Of a DNA stretch of 64,000 bases, positions 1 through 11,900 are shown piece after piece. Numbering within the stretch: the stretch's first letter is position 1; every line of letters begins with the position of its first letter. Made by a program: the position numbers and the translations under genes. Source of the DNA: Corella eumyota (lineage: Eukaryota > Chordata > Ascidiacea > Phlebobranchia > Corellidae); assembly GCA_963082875.1 (NCBI GenBank), contig OY720101.1, positions 6,944,001 through 7,008,000 of the forward strand. Direction: 5' to 3'. The notes beneath the pieces are model-generated. The model made no database searches. It had not been told where the DNA came from and saw nothing but the letters and a program-made list of their open reading frames with translations.

Positions 1-250
1 TTAAAATGTGGAATAAGTTTCATACATAAAAATAAATTACCTTGTAAGAAGGTTTTACTAAATACTTTTCTATCTTGGTTATATACTTCTTTATTCTAAA
101 ATTTTTGCTAAAGCGAATAATTTGTTTAAAGTAGCTAAGCTTTGTCTACATTTATGGTGTTTAAAATCTAAATGTAGTCTTAACTACCTAGACTAAAAGT
201 ATTTTAGGCATCACACAATTTTTTTTTAGATAAACATAAAACTTTAGCAT
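1..250. other. left flank, no gene seen
   Basis: AT-rich DNA before the duplicated cyclin segment. No splice-consistent coding sequence, RNA gene or repeat was recognised. From about 251 the sequence becomes recognisably similar to 3412 onward. Confidence 0.5.
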
Positions 251-973
251 CGACCGTCAACAAAAACATATTAGCGAAAAGATAATATTTGTAAGACTTG
301 TTACGTAATCCTTTTGTTCAAGTTACAAGTTTAAACATAAAGGCGTCGAAGACATTGTAGATTATCAGATAAGAGCTTCTTACGTTGTGTTACGAGTATA
401 CCCAAACAATAGAGCAAACTTGAACTTGCAACTTAGTAGCTCAATCTTGTTAGTTACTTTTTACCAGACACTTTTTTATTGTTAACTTATTTTTAATATG
501 AAGTTTGTAAAGAATACGTTTATCTATTCAATTTTTTTTAAAGTAAATTCAATACTGGATTTTTCTTATATTGCTACTCCCTTTTTAAATACGAAAGTCC
601 AAGGTGTTTTCGTTTACAAACATTCTAGTATAATATGCAAAAAAGGTTAAAAATATGTATATTTCAATAACCAAAAATCTTGTCATACTATTGTTTTTTT
701 TATTTGAATAAAATTGGTATAATTTGTTTAATGTTTCACAACGACGTTTCCTGCTTTAGCGTTGCTAACATTACTGCTAAACAAAATAAAATCAATGAAA
801 CAAACCACGTCGCGTTAAGACAAACAAACTATTTGAACACATGTCAAAAACTGTGGATTGTCTCTTCCAAACAAACATCCAAGTTTAGTAAAAACAAGAT
901 GTAGCAAACATTGGAATGCGCGGGTTATTTGCCACTTTTCTATACCTCGGTTTGAATTTAGTTTTGTATTTTA

Positions 974-992
974 TGACGTCATGCACATGTGC
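974..992. promoter_or_regulatory. CRE palindrome plus E-box palindrome, copy A
   Basis: A perfect TGACGTCA (CREB/ATF-type) site at 974-981 is followed by the palindrome GCACATGTGC at 983-992, which has an E-box core. The pair lies about 660 bp upstream of the cyclin B3 ATG. The same pair with the same spacing is kept in copy B, although surrounding bases differ. A role in cyclin transcription is inferred from this conservation. Confidence 0.45.
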
Positions 993-1328
993 AAATAAAA
1001 ACAACACGTTTAACAGTTTTTGTTTAATCTTGGTAAATGTTAATGTTTCTTTTTTTATTTTAAAATTTAATATGCAAAAAAGACAGGATAGTCATTGAAG
1101 ATATTTTTTCTTACTTGAAACATCAATAAATTAGAATGAAAAAAAAAGAAAAGGGTCTATACAGCAATAGATTTTTTTTTTAAATAAAAACGCAGAAAAT
1201 TTAAATAATTACTCAAGTATAATTGATGTCATTTAAAAATAAACAAAATATATTTTAAGTTTTAAAAATTAAGACTAAGGCTAGAAAAGGCAGTTTTAAA
1301 TAAAAACTTATTGTAGTATTTTTGAAGT

Positions 1329-1560
1329 CTTATCAACAAACAACAATAATAAACGTTTCAAGTAGCGGAAAATAAAAGTAATTAAATCTTTATTCTTTTT
1401 ACTGATAATATTTAATGAAGTCTTATCAGACTAAGATAAAAATTATAAGCACACTTATCAACAACTACATTTTCAAGTGGAATTGACATAGATAAGCTCT
1501 TTAAAGTTTTTTGATTACGATAATAACTGTGTTATTGAACTTAGAAAAAATAGTATATAA
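1329..1560 (+). promoter_or_regulatory. cyclin B3 copy A proximal promoter: GATA cluster and TATA box
   Basis: Six GATA-type motifs are visible: CTTATC at 1329, GATAAT at 1404, CTTATC at 1422, GATAA at 1435, CTTATC at 1454 and GATAAG at 1491. A TATATAA element at 1554-1560 lies about 82 bp before the ATG. The arrangement recurs upstream of copy B. GATA-factor control is an inference from motif density, and isolated GATA words are common in AT-rich DNA. Confidence 0.45.
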
Positions 1561-1641
1561 ACTTTGTAACAAGTGCCATTTGTCATTATCATTATTTGAA
1601 TTCAGCAATAAGTATATAATTTAAACTATCAAAATTTAAAT

Positions 1642-2962
1642 ATGGTTTCTGTTCAACATTCTCGTAAAAGAAAAGTAACTTCACCAGCAAGAGGTTCACC
1701 AAACAAAAGAAAAGCTTTAACTGACATCACCAACATTGCTTCAAAAATCAATTCATCAAAGAAATTAAAATTTAATGACATTGATGTAGCAAATAAAAAC
1801 AACATTTATGAAGCTCCGGAATATGCTTACGACATCTTTGAATATATGCGCTCACGTGAACAACATTTTGTAATCAAATCTGATTTTCTTTCTTCCAATG
1901 ACGTCACACCTAAAATGAGAGCGATTCTTGTAGATTGGATGGTTGAGGTAAATATTAGAATATTTATTTAATGTTTTCTATATATTATTTAAGGTAAAAA
2001 CTACTAACTGTATTATATAGTATATTATAATATTAACTAATTATCTTTTTTTAGATTCAAGAAAAATTTCAACTCAATCATGAAACTTTGTATTTGGCCG
2101 TCAAGTTGGTAGATCTGTATTTACAACAAGTTGATTTATCAAGAGAAAAACTACAACTTCTTGGAGCCACATGCTTAATCATTGCAGCCAAATTTGATGT
2201 AAGTAAATAAACATTGCAGTTAAAAACATAACATAAAATTTGAATAATAACGTTTTAATTTTGTAAAATGTCAGTAAATAACATTTTTTTAAATATATTT
2301 TCAGGAAAGTAATATTCCATGCGTTGATGATTACCTTTTCATTTGTGACGATGCATACAAAAGAAGCGAATTATTGTCAATGGAAAGAAATATTCTTGCA
2401 CAAGTTGGATTTGACATCAACGCTCCAATCTCTTATCGATTTCTTCGACGTTTTGCCAAATGTACAAAATGTGGTATGAAGGCTCTTACATTAGCTCGAT
2501 TTATCCTTGAATTGTCCCTTCAAAGTTATCAATTTGTTGATCGATCTGCTTCCAAGATAGCTGCTGCAGCTTTGTGGTTGGCTTTAAAGATGACCAACAA
2601 ACAACAATGGGACGACACTCTTGTATATTACACATCATATACTGAAAAAGATATTATCCAACTTACATCTGAATTAAATTCAATGATTCGAAATATCGAC
2701 ACTACTTCACTAAATATGGTAAGCGTTTAATAAAATGTAATAACTTTAACAAAAATTATAAAAATAAATTTTGGTTTCATAATTATAATTTTTATTTTAG
2801 TGACCTCTTTAATAATTATTTTTTTTCTTTATTTAGGTTTACAGCAAATACTCTCATCCAATATTCCATGGTGTAGCTAAAATATTACCACTGAACGAAA
2901 AAGAAATTTCAAAGCCTCATTGCAACTCTTCAAATGAAAAGATTTATTTTGAAATGCATTAG
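1642..2962 (+). CDS. CCNB3: G2/mitotic cyclin B3, tandem copy A
   Basis: Four exons: 1642-1947, 2055-2198, 2305-2718 and 2837-2962. All introns have GT-AG borders and phase 0, giving 329 residues. The product should activate a CDK1/CDK2-type kinase in mitosis or meiosis and be destroyed by the APC/C. A destruction box RKALTDITN lies at residues 23-31 in a short basic N-terminus. The cyclin box begins near MRAILVDWM (92-100), and the body carries B3-type words such as FICDDAYKRSELLSMER and PISYRFLRRFAKC. The C-terminal cyclin fold ends with VYSKYSHPIFHGVAKI. These words match cyclin B3 better than B1 or B2. The protein is far shorter than vertebrate B3, which has a huge extra exon. The start is the first in-frame ATG, about 80 bp after a TATA box. 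A second complete copy lies 3.1 kb downstream. Confidence 0.93.
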
Positions 2963-3272
2963 AAAATATAAATCTTGATACTTGTTTTTGACCTATTTTT
3001 GTTTCAAATTTTCTCCTTATGTTCCAACTGTATATTTTTTTACTTTTATGCTGTTTCTTTATTACAACATGTTTCATCACATTTATTTTTATTGTATATA
3101 TCATAATAATCAAAAACATTTTGTACTTTTTATGTCAGTTTTATTTAAATTTTTCTTAAATTATATAAGTATCGTAGACTTTGTTATAAATTAAAATTTT
3201 TATTTCTTTAAAGTTATGTTTTGTTATATTACAAATATATATTCGCAAATACTAAATAGATCTATTTGTTCA
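2963..3272. other. cyclin B3 copy A 3' flank
   Basis: AT-rich 3' UTR and flank. It shares short words with the flank after copy B (for example TTTCTTTATTACAACATG) but is otherwise diverged. No gene was seen. Confidence 0.5.
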
Positions 3273-3375
3273 GTAATTATAATTCAACATGGACTATATT
3301 CACAATATCAACCATAATAACCTTAAATTTATTTCAGGAAAATATAGGTACGCATAAATCCTAACATACCACAGA
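3273..3375 (-). pseudogene. decayed fragment of a trypsin last exon
   Basis: Read on the minus strand, this stretch aligns over about 100 bp with the last exon of the trypsin-like gene (6369-6518). It runs from the residues after VVSWGY to the stop. Matching words include the region coding for CAYHNFPG and the final MNYN, but the copy has many substitutions and lacks the catalytic GDSGGP part. No other trypsin exon is present here. It appears to be a relic of the segmental duplication, carried along with cyclin B3 copy A. The identification rests on a by-eye alignment and its position at the expected place. Confidence 0.65.
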
Positions 3376-4074
3376 CACATTTTTTAAGACATCAACATAC
3401 AACTTTGGAATTGGCGGCCAACAAAAACATATTAGCGAAAAGATAATATTTGTAAGACTTGCGACCTAATCCTTTTGTTCAAGCTACAAGTTTAAACATA
3501 AAGGCGTCGAAGACATTGTTGATTATCAGATAAGAACTTCTTACGTTGTGTTACGAGTATATCCAAACAATGGAGTGAACTTAAACTTGCAACTTAGTGG
3601 CTCAATCTTGTAAGTTACATTTTTAACAGACACTTTTTTTATTATAAACCTTTTTAATATAAAATTGCAATGAATGCTGCCATTTTTTATTTTGTTACAC
3701 CCAGTTTAGGACATGAATGTATAAGATTTCGGTTACAAACATCATGTAATAAACTAAGGTTTAAAATTTGTTTGTTACATAGATAAAAACTTTGTCATAT
3801 TGCTGTTTTTTTGTTTTAAATTGTTATTATTTGTTCAGTGTTGCATAACAATATTTCCTGCTTTAAATTGCTAACATTGCTGCTAAACAAAATAGAATCA
3901 ATGAAACGAACAACTTCGCGCGAGGACAAATATTTGAACACGTGTCGAAAATTGGGGATTACCTTTTCCAAACAAACATCCAAGTTCAGTAAAAACAAGA
4001 TGTAGCAAATATTGGAATGTGCGGGTTATTTGTCACTTTTCTATACCTCGGTTTGAATTTAGTTTTGAATTTTA

Positions 4075-4093
4075 TGACGTCATGCACATGTGC
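4075..4093. promoter_or_regulatory. CRE palindrome plus E-box palindrome, copy B
   Basis: TGACGTCA followed by GCACATGTGC has the same spacing as upstream of copy A. It lies about 660 bp before the copy B ATG. Confidence 0.45.
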
Positions 4094-4428
4094 AAATAAA
4101 AACAACACGTATAACACTTCTTGTTAAATTTGTTAAATGTAAGGGTTTCTTTTTTTATTTTAAGATGCATTATTCAGAAAAGACAGGTTAGTCATTGAAG
4201 ATATTTTTCTTTACTTGAAACAATAATAAATTAGAATGAAAAAGAAAGAAAAGGACCTATACAGCAATAGTATTTATTTTATTTTATTAAAAACCTAAAA
4301 ATTTAAATGATTACTCAGGTATAATTGATGTCATTTAGAAATAAACAAGGTATATTTTAAACGTTAAAAATTAAGACTAAGGCTAGAAATAAAAGTTTTA
4401 TATAAAAACTTATTGTTGTGTTTAAAGT

Positions 4429-4660
4429 CTTATCAACAAACAATAACAATAAACGTTTCAAGTAGCGGAAAATAAAAGTAATTAAATCCTTATTCTTTTT
4501 ACTGATAATATTTAATGAAGTCTTATCAGACTAAGATAAAAATTAAAGGCACACTTATCAACAACTACATTTCCAAGTGGAATTGACATAGATAAGCTCT
4601 TTAATGTTTTTTGAGTACGATTATAACTGTGTTATTGAAAAAAGAAAAAATAGTATATAA
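4429..4660 (+). promoter_or_regulatory. cyclin B3 copy B proximal promoter: GATA cluster and TATA box
   Basis: The order and spacing of CTTATC/GATA motifs match copy A (first CTTATC at 4429, GATAAG at 4591). A TATATAA box at 4654-4660 lies about 82 bp upstream of the ATG. Confidence 0.45.
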
Positions 4661-4741
4661 ACTTTGTAACAAGTGCCATTTGTCATTACCATTATTTAAA
4701 TTTAGCAATAAGTATATAATTTAACCCATCAAAATTTCAAT

Positions 4742-6056
4742 ATGACTTCTGTTCAACATTCTCGTAAAAGAAGAGCATCTTCACCAACAAAAGGTTTAAC
4801 AAACAAAAGAAAAGCTTTAACTGACATCACCAACATTGCTTCAAAAATCAATTCATCAAAGAAATTAAAATTTAATGACATCGATGTAGCCAATAAAGAC
4901 AACATATATGAAGCTCCAGAATATGCTTTTGACATATTTGAATATATGCGATCACGTGAACAACATTTTGTCATTCGATCTGATTTTCTTTCTTCCAATG
5001 ACGTCACACCTAAAATGAGAGCGATTCTTGTAGATTGGATGGTTGAGGTAAATATTAAAATATTTATTTAATGTTTTCTATATATTATTTAAGGTAAAAA
5101 CTACTAACTGTATTATATAGTATATTATAATATTAACTAATTTCCTTTTTTTAGATTCAAGAAAAATTTCAACTCAATCATGAAACTTTGTACTTGGCCG
5201 TCAAGTTGGTAGATCTGTATTTACAACAAGTCGATTTATCAAAAGAAAAGTTACAACTTCTTGGAGCCACATGCTTACTTATTGCAGCTAAATTTGATGT
5301 AAGTAAAAAAAATCATTGCAATTAAAAATAACTTATAACATTTAAATAATATTGCTTTAGTTTTAATTTTGTAAAATGTCAAACAATAATATTTTTTTGA
5401 TTATATTTTCAGGAAAGTCATATTCCATGCGTTGATGACTACCTTTTTATTTGTAACGACGCATACAAAAGAAGCGAATTATTGTCAATGGAAAGAAATA
5501 TTCTTTCTCAAGTTGGATTTGACATCAACGCTCCAATCTCTTATCGATTTCTTCGTCGTTTTGCCAAATGTACAAAATGTGGTATGAAGACTCTAACATT
5601 AGCTCGATTTATCATTGAATCGTCCTTACAAAGTTATCAATTTGTTGATCGATCTGCTTCGAAGATGGCTGCTGCAGCTTTGTGGTTGGCTTTAAAGATG
5701 ACCAACAAACAACAATGGGACGACACTCTTGTATATTACACATCATATACTGAAAAAGATATTATCCAACTTGCATCTGAATTAAATTCAATGATTCGAA
5801 ATACCGACACTACTTCACTAAATATGGTAAGCATTTAATAAAATGCAATTTCTTTCAACTAAACTCTAAAAATAAATTTTTGTAAAATAATTTAAATTTT
5901 TTATTTATGAGCTCTTTTTAACAATTATTTTTCTTTATTTAGGTTTACAACAAATACTCCCACTCAGTATTTCACGGAGTAGCTAAAATATCAGCACTGA
6001 CCGAGAAAGAAATTTCTCAATCTTCAAATGAAAAGTTTTACTTTGAAATGAATTAG
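4742..6056 (+). CDS. CCNB3: G2/mitotic cyclin B3, tandem copy B
   Basis: Four exons: 4742-5047, 5155-5298, 5413-5826 and 5943-6056, with the same phases as copy A, giving 325 residues. The destruction box RKALTDITN (23-31) and the cyclin box MRAILVDWM are intact. Differences from copy A are mostly conservative; the tail is four residues shorter because part of a KPHCNS stretch is missing. The reading frame is open and all splice sites are consensus, so this copy is probably functional. Intron 1 is almost identical to copy A (about 3 differences in 107 bp), while introns 2 and 3 differ widely. This is consistent with local gene conversion. The gene ends tail to tail with the trypsin gene, 312 bp between stops. 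Confidence 0.93.
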
Positions 6057-6368
6057 ATAACATATAATTTGCTTATTTATTCTCACCCTTTTCTTTTTAA
6101 TATTATTCTATTTATGTTCCAATTGTACAATTTTTATATTTCTTCACTGTTTCTTTATTACAACATGTTTCATTAAATTTATTTTTTTAATTTTTTTTAG
6201 ATAAACTATATATTATATTTTATTGTTTCATGTTTAAAATATTTCTACAATTAGATTATTTATTTATTGTAAAATTTGTGTTATTTTTTATAAATTTTTA
6301 TTTCTTAAAAATTATGCTTTATCACATCATCAGGATATATAGAAAATGATTCCTAATTTAGGTAATTT

Positions 6369-8184
6369 TTAGTTATAGTTCATTATCGACTGCATCCACA
6401 AAACCGACCAGGATAACTTAGAATTCACTCCGGGAAAGTTATGGTATGCACATCCATAACCCCATGACACGACCCCCAAAAGTAAACCGTTACAAACAAC
6501 TGGGCCACCCGAATCACCCTAAATATAAATTGTTGCCGTTACTAAAATTGCAAGATTGTCCTTTTTAAAGAATCTAAACTAGAAAGTCTGACCCAAAATT
6601 CTAAGAAGTTGTTAATATGGAGTTGCTAAAGTTCCATTTAAGGCCTAATACTATAGTGCGTTTAACAAGTCTTAACATCAAGGTACAGACCGCAAGGTTT
6701 CGAGTACCAGCCGAATCCACATTTAGTATTTTGCTTTCACGACGTTTACGGTTAGCTACACACGTCACAACACCACTTATTTTTTTTACTTACGTCGCAT
6801 GCATCCTTGCCTCCATTTGGAGCGTATGTACACAGCATATTTTCTGTTATTAAACCGGCGTACGCTGTTGGTTCGTTACATTCTTCCATGCTTACAACGT
6901 TAACATCAATGCATTGTAATACGTTGGGATATACATCTAGTAGGCAATATATTATAATAATGATAAGGTTATCGAATATAAAATATATTATCTTCTTGGT
7001 GGAAATCTTAATTATTATTTGTATAAAGAAAATGTGGGCTTACTTCCCGAAGTTTGAAGATTCCCCCACCCACAAACTCGACATTCTTCGCCAACAACTG
7101 GCTCAATATATGCCGCTGGTATGTCGACTGGTTTAACATATTCATTTATGGTTGCTGGACTCTTTTAAAAAAAGATATTTAGTTTAAGAACTAATTTTAT
7201 TTTGTGACGTTAGAGGTAATAATGTGTTTGTCCATAAAACACGCAATAAATGAAAAATGATTAGGTAAATTATAGAAACTATAGTTTAGGTGCCCGCTCT
7301 ATATGTTTATTTTTACTCGTTTGACCGATATGGGCTTGTGATAAATATTTGCCAACGCACCACAACAATAGTTTATATAGGTGTTTAAATTACATGTAAA
7401 TCGCCCATAAAGTTCCATTGTTTTATAACACTCTGTTGTAGCCGTATTCTGTTAAAAAAAGTGTTTTCGAAAACTTACTGAAAGTTTAATGAGCATAACA
7501 TCGTAATCCTTGGTAGCCGAACTGTACCGAGGGTGCAAAAACACATTTGATGGCTCAATGGACTGTTCTGTGCCCTCTTTAATACTTTGATCATGATCTC
7601 CAAGTTCCACAGTAAAGATACTATAAAACAATATAAAAGAATTAGTCACATTATCAAAAACTTAAAGAGCATATAAATTGACAAAACAACCTACTTGGCA
7701 AATATTGATCACTATCGTTATATTGACTCTACTTTGCTTGTGGTATTATATATAGTAATAAAACCATTACAACTTTTTTTAAACCTTTGATAGCAGTGGG
7801 CGGCTGAAACAACCCATTCTTTGTCTATCAGCGATCCACCGCAGAAAAAATTCGAGTTTCTGTCAAGATGTACTGCGTGAGGTTCTGAATGCGGTATTGC
7901 TTCAATTCCTCCGATAATACGGTCGTCGCATTTTACATCTGTTACTAACGATAGTTTTATAAGTTAAAAAATTTAATCTCCCCATAAAATATTAAAAGTT
8001 TTTGACCCAAGTAGATTAAAACATTGCTACTTGCGTTAAAATGTAAAGTGCTCAACATAAATTCCACTACAGAATACGACATTTATACGGCCATTTTAGA
8101 ATTAACATTTTATTGCTGTTAAACTTAATTCTTACCTATTATGCCAAACAATATAATATACAATATTAATTTTTTGAAACCCAT
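6369..8184 (-). CDS. trypsin-like secreted serine protease
   Basis: Six exons on the minus strand: 8136-8184, 7785-7944, 7479-7620, 7044-7161, 6794-6936 and 6369-6518, giving 253 residues with continuous phase. Exon 1 encodes a signal peptide starting [15 protein letters not shown] short propeptide ends at DDR25 before the mature N-terminus IIGG, so a trypsin-type protease would activate it. The catalytic triad is complete: His66 in SAAHC, Asp110 in YDVMLIKL and Ser207 in GDSGGP. Asp201 (KDACDGDSGG) matches chymotrypsin position 189, predicting cleavage after Lys or Arg. VCGWG, MLCTY and [10 protein letters not shown] are further family landmarks. Length is normal for a single-domain S1A protease. 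It is most likely a digestive or extracellular enzyme. The tissue cannot be told from sequence. Confidence 0.9.
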
Positions 8185-8948
8185 TGTTTATCAGATAATA
8201 ACTTTATTTAGTAAAGATGTGTTTGATAATATTTGTTTTCTTAAAAACGTGATCATCATGCGAAAAAAAACAGCTGTTATATTATAATTTACGTAATTTT
8301 AAAATCACACCGTTTCATGGGATATAAAATACATACAACATAAAAGCTGTATAACTTACTTTTTATTATTTCAATAAATATTTTATTACCGTAATGTTTA
8401 AAGAAGCTTGAAATGTTTAAAGAAGCAAAAAAGGAAGTTTTAAAAACCAAAGAAACATAAAACATGTTCCAACCAAAAATGAATAAAGTTATGAAGTGTT
8501 ACGACAAGTAACTCTATACAAAACGCAAATATCATTTTGGCACATTTTAGTAAAATTGTGGTAATTTATATCTGAATTATAAAAGCTTAAAATTAACTAA
8601 TGTTTTAGGTGTAAATATATAGCACATACAAACTAAATAAATGAAATAAATAAAATTCATAAATAGTAATGTCAGTATTGGAATTTTCCGTTCTTAAATT
8701 ACTTTTATAAAATAAATATTGCATATTTTACATGCCTTATTTATCCTCGATGAAATGAGGTCTAACAGGTTAAGCGCCGGGTTTATGGTTGACTGACTAA
8801 AATCGAAATTTTACAACAGTCGAGAAAAACGCATTGTAAAAGTGATATAAATGATAAGCTGTCTGTAGGCAAACACCTTTTTTTAAATTAAAGAGCTTAA
8901 TTTTATAAAATCTTAACTATTGTGAAGCAATATAAAAAATACCAGAAA
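8185..8948. other. intergenic region between divergent trypsin and SLC6 genes
   Basis: AT-rich spacer between two head-to-head genes; promoter elements for both should lie here. A GATA word (CTGATAAAC on the minus strand) sits just before the trypsin ATG. No convincing TATA box, RNA gene or repeat was seen. Confidence 0.5.
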
Positions 8949-11900
8949 ATGTCAAAAATTGTAAAGCAAGAAAGGTAAACTATTTTATTAATTGTTAACT
9001 CTAGGTAAACGTATAAGAAATCCTACGTTTAAATCTAATGCATAAGACTGTTTAAACATATTTTTGTATGTTTGTTAAGGGACCAATGGAAAAAACCAGC
9101 CGACTTTATTCTTTCACTTTTGGGTTATATAATCGGTCTGGGAAACCTATGGAGATTTCCTTACATATGCCACAAAAACGGTGGAGGTAATAAGTAATAT
9201 ATGTAGTACATTGTATATGCGTGTAGTTGTTTACATTTAAATTCAAAAAAGTACAGTAGTTAAAACTGTATAAAAATAAATTTCAAAAAAATAACTTTAA
9301 AATGATTTTTTGTCGTTGTGATTGTCAAGTTCTTCTTCATGTTGTCTCAAAAATTGTTTTGATTTCTCACAATAACTCTTTTGTAGGCGCGTTTCTAATC
9401 CCGTACCTTTTGTCTGTTGCGTTTATAACTCTACCCATGTACATATTCGAAATTGGACTTGGCCAGTTGACTGGGCGGGCTAAATTGGACGCCTGGAACC
9501 GTGTTCCAATTATGAAGGTAAAAATATATCATCTTTTGCAATTTGAATATAGATACGTGTTTCAGTATTAGTGTCAAAGTAAAATTTGGTATGTAATAAA
9601 ACAGTAGTTTGGGCGTATCACTGTTTTATGCTAATATGTCTCGCAAAAATAACAAATTGACTTTGTCGTTTAAAATGTTGTTGATTTATGAACTTGTTTT
9701 CCGAATCGAATTATGTTTAACTAGGCTACATTAACCACATTAATTGCTGCGTTTAGCGATTCAAGTGAAAAATAAAAAAACAGTTTTGTTTTTGAAAGGT
9801 AGCGATCTGTAAAGTTGCACTTTGACAATAAGGCACTGTTAAGAAATCCTCTCTTTATAAAGACGAAAAACATGTTTTTTTTATGTCATTTATTCATATT
9901 TTTAGGGTATTGGCTATTCTGCAGTTGTCCTTACAGTATTAGCAATGATCCCATACATGCTAATAATGGGGTGGGCTGTCTTGTTTTTTTGGAGTTCACT
10001 TACTGGAAACTCTTTACCGTGGGCAACTTGCGGTGAGATTTAAAATTTTATTACAAAATTTGATGTCGCAAAATGTCATTGTTTAATTTTTCGGTATAAT
10101 GTGTTTACTATTAGTTTTTGTTTAAACGCCAAAACAGTCGGATAAGGTTACCATAAAATTATAAATATTTTAGGGCGTCGGATTTAAAGCTTACCGTGAA
10201 AAAATCTTGTTTTAAAAACATAGGTTAACCTCACATACAAAGTTTAACGATAAAAGTAATAAATAAACGCCCACCTAAACACTTATAATTTGTACGTACT
10301 TTCATACTGTTTGTTTCAAGGCAATCCCTGGAATACGCCAAACTGTGTGTCAAGATTTGAAGAGAATATGACTATGATAAGTAACTATACATCTAACAAC
10401 ACTGAGTATGTGACAGAATCAATTAGTCAAATAAATATTACAAATAAACCCGATGTTTATCTCAAAACCTCTCTATCTCAAGTTCAGTTTTGGAGGTAAA
10501 AAAATTCTTTAAAATGTTTTTAGTTGATGGTGTATTTATTAATTCCATTTCGATGTTAATTGTAATTTGATGAAGTGCTTAATAAGCTAATAGGAAAAGC
10601 GGTTTAACTAACTTTTTGAGTGACGCATTTACTTTGTTGACCGGTTTTTTAAATTTCGAATATTAAACTCTTTTTAGTTTTAAAAGTGTAACTTAATTTA
10701 TTGTTTTAAATTTAGAAATTATGTGTTACGGATTCCTAATTCCGATAGTGATCTCAACGGAGCTTTTAACTGGCCAATGATGCTATCTTTATTTGCAGCT
10801 TTTTTAACCGTGTTTTTAATAACCGTGAAAGGCATTAAGTCAAGTGGAAAGGTTGGTATTTATAAGCCAATTATGGTAAATGTGATAGATGGAGGCATGC
10901 ATAGTGTAAACAGTTAACCTGTCGAGTGTAACTTTTACAGGTTTTTAATATATTTTTATATAAAACTTTACAATTTTTTTCAAGTTAAATTTTATGTTAT
11001 TCGACAACATTTAGTCAAAAGTTTTTATTTTATTAATTTTTTTGCAGGCCGTTTATTTTACGGCAACGTTTCCCTACGTTATGTTAGTAATTTTACTTAT
11101 TCGAGGAGTTACGCTAGAAGGCGCTGGTGAGGGAATTAAACAATTTTTACTTCCTGATTTTAGCCGACTTGCGTCAGGAGAGGTAACATATTTGTGTAAA
11201 AAAAAAATTACTTATTTGTAAAATATAATTTAAAAAAAAGCTTATTGTGTAGGCAGTGATATATATATATATATATAGCCAATAATATGTATCAGTTTTT
11301 ACTGCAATTGCTTTTCTTAATACTCTCCCCACCTACAGAATAGAAATTTATATTTGTTATTTGAATTGTTGATTTGGAAATTTTTTCAGGTTTGGATTGA
11401 TGCGGCGTCGCAATCTATGTGGTCGTTTGCAGTCGGCTACTCTGGCCTTACTGCGTTTGGAGGGTACAACAAAAGGAACAACGACTTCATAAAGTAAATA
11501 TTTGTCTTTATTAAACAAATTTGTAATTAAAATACGAGTTAGACGTAGGCTACTATTTTGTAGTGCCCTTGGGCAAGGCCGTAAACCGACTGTACTTCTG
11601 TTGAGCCAATACTTAATCAGCAGTTTATAATAAGCTGGCAATTTTAAACAATAAAATTAAATTGTCCAAGTTAAATCAAGACTTGGTCGGGGAAACGAAT
11701 GCTACACTATGTTTAGGTCGTAAAGTCGACCTACCAAATTTAAAATAAATAGAAATACATAAAAAAAAACTAGAAATCAACATTTTAATTTTTTTTTTGA
11801 TACAGACAGTCTTTGTTTTTGTTGCCGATTGGTATGTGCACTTCAATTTTTATGGGAATAGTCACGTTTAGTATTCTGGGTCACATGGCCCACATCGAGA

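Larger units (their letters stand above)
251..3375. repeat. segmental duplication, copy A
   Basis: This direct repeat of about 3.1 kb contains about 1.4 kb of upstream DNA, the first cyclin B3 gene, its 3' flank and a decayed piece of the trypsin last exon. It aligns by eye with 3412-6475, where cyclin ATG to ATG is 3,100 bp. The upstream match begins around the words AACAAAAACATATTAGCG. Exons and upstream motifs are well kept, while introns 2 and 3 and the 3' flank have diverged. Confidence 0.85.
3412..6475. repeat. segmental duplication, copy B
   Basis: This is the partner of 251-3375. It holds upstream DNA, cyclin B3 copy B and the true 3' end of the trypsin gene. Copy A therefore ends inside what is the trypsin last exon here, which marks a breakpoint. 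Confidence 0.85.

Noticed and set aside
680-1098. Small plus-strand open frames upstream of cyclin B3
   Set aside because: The frames are not kept in the duplicated upstream region of copy B and show no family similarity.
6807-7136. Plus-strand open frame of 109 residues
   Set aside because: Antisense shadow of two trypsin exons.
7341-7455. Possible extra trypsin exon on the minus strand
   Set aside because: An AG precedes an open stretch, but splicing from 7479 to 7161 gives the expected family sequence ([14 protein letters not shown]) without it.
11357-11641. Minus-strand open frame of 94 residues
   Set aside because: It lies opposite an SLC6 exon and a SINE copy; no independent support.
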